Virus record (IMG/VR): IMGVR_UViG_3300025849_000077
Location: 1-41,132 of that record
Reading direction: 5' to 3' (one strand)
DNA length: 41,132 nucleotides
Source: a virus
The notes beneath the pieces are model-generated. The model saw only the letters and a program-made list of their open reading frames with translations, was not told the origin of the DNA and searched no databases. A program made the translations under genes and the position numbers. Position 1 is the stretch's first letter. Each line of letters starts with the position of its first letter. This document shows positions 40,933 to 41,132 of the stretch, piece after piece.

Positions 40933-41132
40933 TTATCGCTTATATGTGTTCTTAGCTTTATTCTTACCTAATCTAGATTCTTTCTGCTTCTCTTTAACTA
41001 CACCTGAAGTTGATGTTTTTCTTTTTTGAACAGAAGTACCATACTGGTTCTTAGGTCCACGAACTACAGATTTGGATTTAGTAACACGCAATTTCTTTGG
41101 TGCAGCTGTATTTTTGATAGTCGTACTTTTAG
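40933..41132 (-). CDS. Basic low-complexity protein, partial (5' end beyond window)
   Basis: The frame is open to the right edge, and at least 65 residues are visible before the stop at 40935-40933. It is Lys/Ser/Thr-rich (KNTAAPKKLRVTKSKSV; RKTSTSGVVKEKQKE) and ends NTYKR. It looks disordered and basic, like the other small ORFs that follow it. The start lies outside the window and the function is unknown. Confidence 0.55.
   Translation of the reverse strand, partial: KSTTIKNTAAPKKLRVTKSKSVVRGPKNQYGTSVQKRKTSTSGVVKEKQKESRLGKNKAKNTYKR

Noticed and set aside
1-41132. Terminal direct repeats or circular overlap at the window ends
   Set aside because: The first and last bases do not match each other, and partial genes run off both ends, so the window is an internal piece.
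1-41132. Integrase, recombinase, tRNA or attachment site that would mark a temperate phage
   Set aside because: None seen on either strand by reading; lifestyle cannot be judged from this part of the genome.

Overview
The window looks like part of an uncultured, AT-rich, double-stranded DNA tailed phage (Caudoviricetes), covering its packaging, capsid, connector and tail/virion genes. Every gene I can support is on the minus strand, so the genes read from right to left. Coding density is near complete, with no tRNA, rRNA, integrase, transposase or CRISPR array. The start codons I checked have A/T-rich leaders and no Shine-Dalgarno sequence. This is the usual style of Bacteroidota and their phages, so a marine or other aquatic Bacteroidota (Flavobacteriia-like) host is my best inference. 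From memory, many of the proteins resemble families common in marine metaviromes. The large terminase, portal and capsid proteins, the short connector genes and the absence of a recognisable tape measure or sheath gene suggest a podovirus-like virion, possibly crAss-like. I cannot prove that assignment from sequence alone.

Layout in the direction of transcription. (1) 41132-40214: a run of very small Lys/Arg-rich ORFs, one with a Cys-rich cluster, then a 98-aa unknown. (2) 40173-37933: a full GroEL, an overlapping GroES and a winged-helix-like protein. (3) 37929-36215: a two-TM holin-like protein, a coiled-coil protein, a 74-aa unknown, a protein that looks like two GroES-like lobes in tandem, and a TerS-sized helical protein, several overlapping. 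(4) 36218-29119: large terminase, portal, scaffold-like protein and major capsid protein, closed by a strong hairpin terminator with a UUCG loop. (5) 29050-28241: a conserved 269-aa unknown, followed by a second terminator. (6) 28092-23588: a small virion protein, a 1059-aa multi-domain lectin-like protein (two LamG domains plus four jelly-roll modules), a small unknown and a two-gene membrane cassette, followed by a third terminator. (7) 23471-1: one long, tightly packed unit with two connector/ring-type proteins, a 2479-aa stabilisation/muzzle-type protein, a beta-rich 591-aa protein, a small virion protein, two internal-virion-type proteins (one with an EF-hand), a 2475-aa giant protein, a repeat-built 728-aa tail fibre and the start of another gene cut by the window edge.

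The two giant genes (2475 and 2479 aa) take up over a third of the window and hold its least ordinary content. The first combines an HExxH metalloprotease-like motif, a sigma-region-2-like stretch, a complete HAD phosphatase motif set and a C-terminal Cys3-His finger, which fits a multi-domain protein carried in the virion and delivered to the host. The second is a connector-type protein with at least five carbohydrate-binding-like jelly-roll modules, one of them apparently nested inside another. The same module type recurs in the 1059-aa protein, suggesting that sugar-binding modules spread among this phage's virion genes. A phage-encoded GroEL/GroES pair, with a possible third, duplicated GroES-like protein next to the terminase, suggests dedicated folding help for the capsid or the giant proteins.
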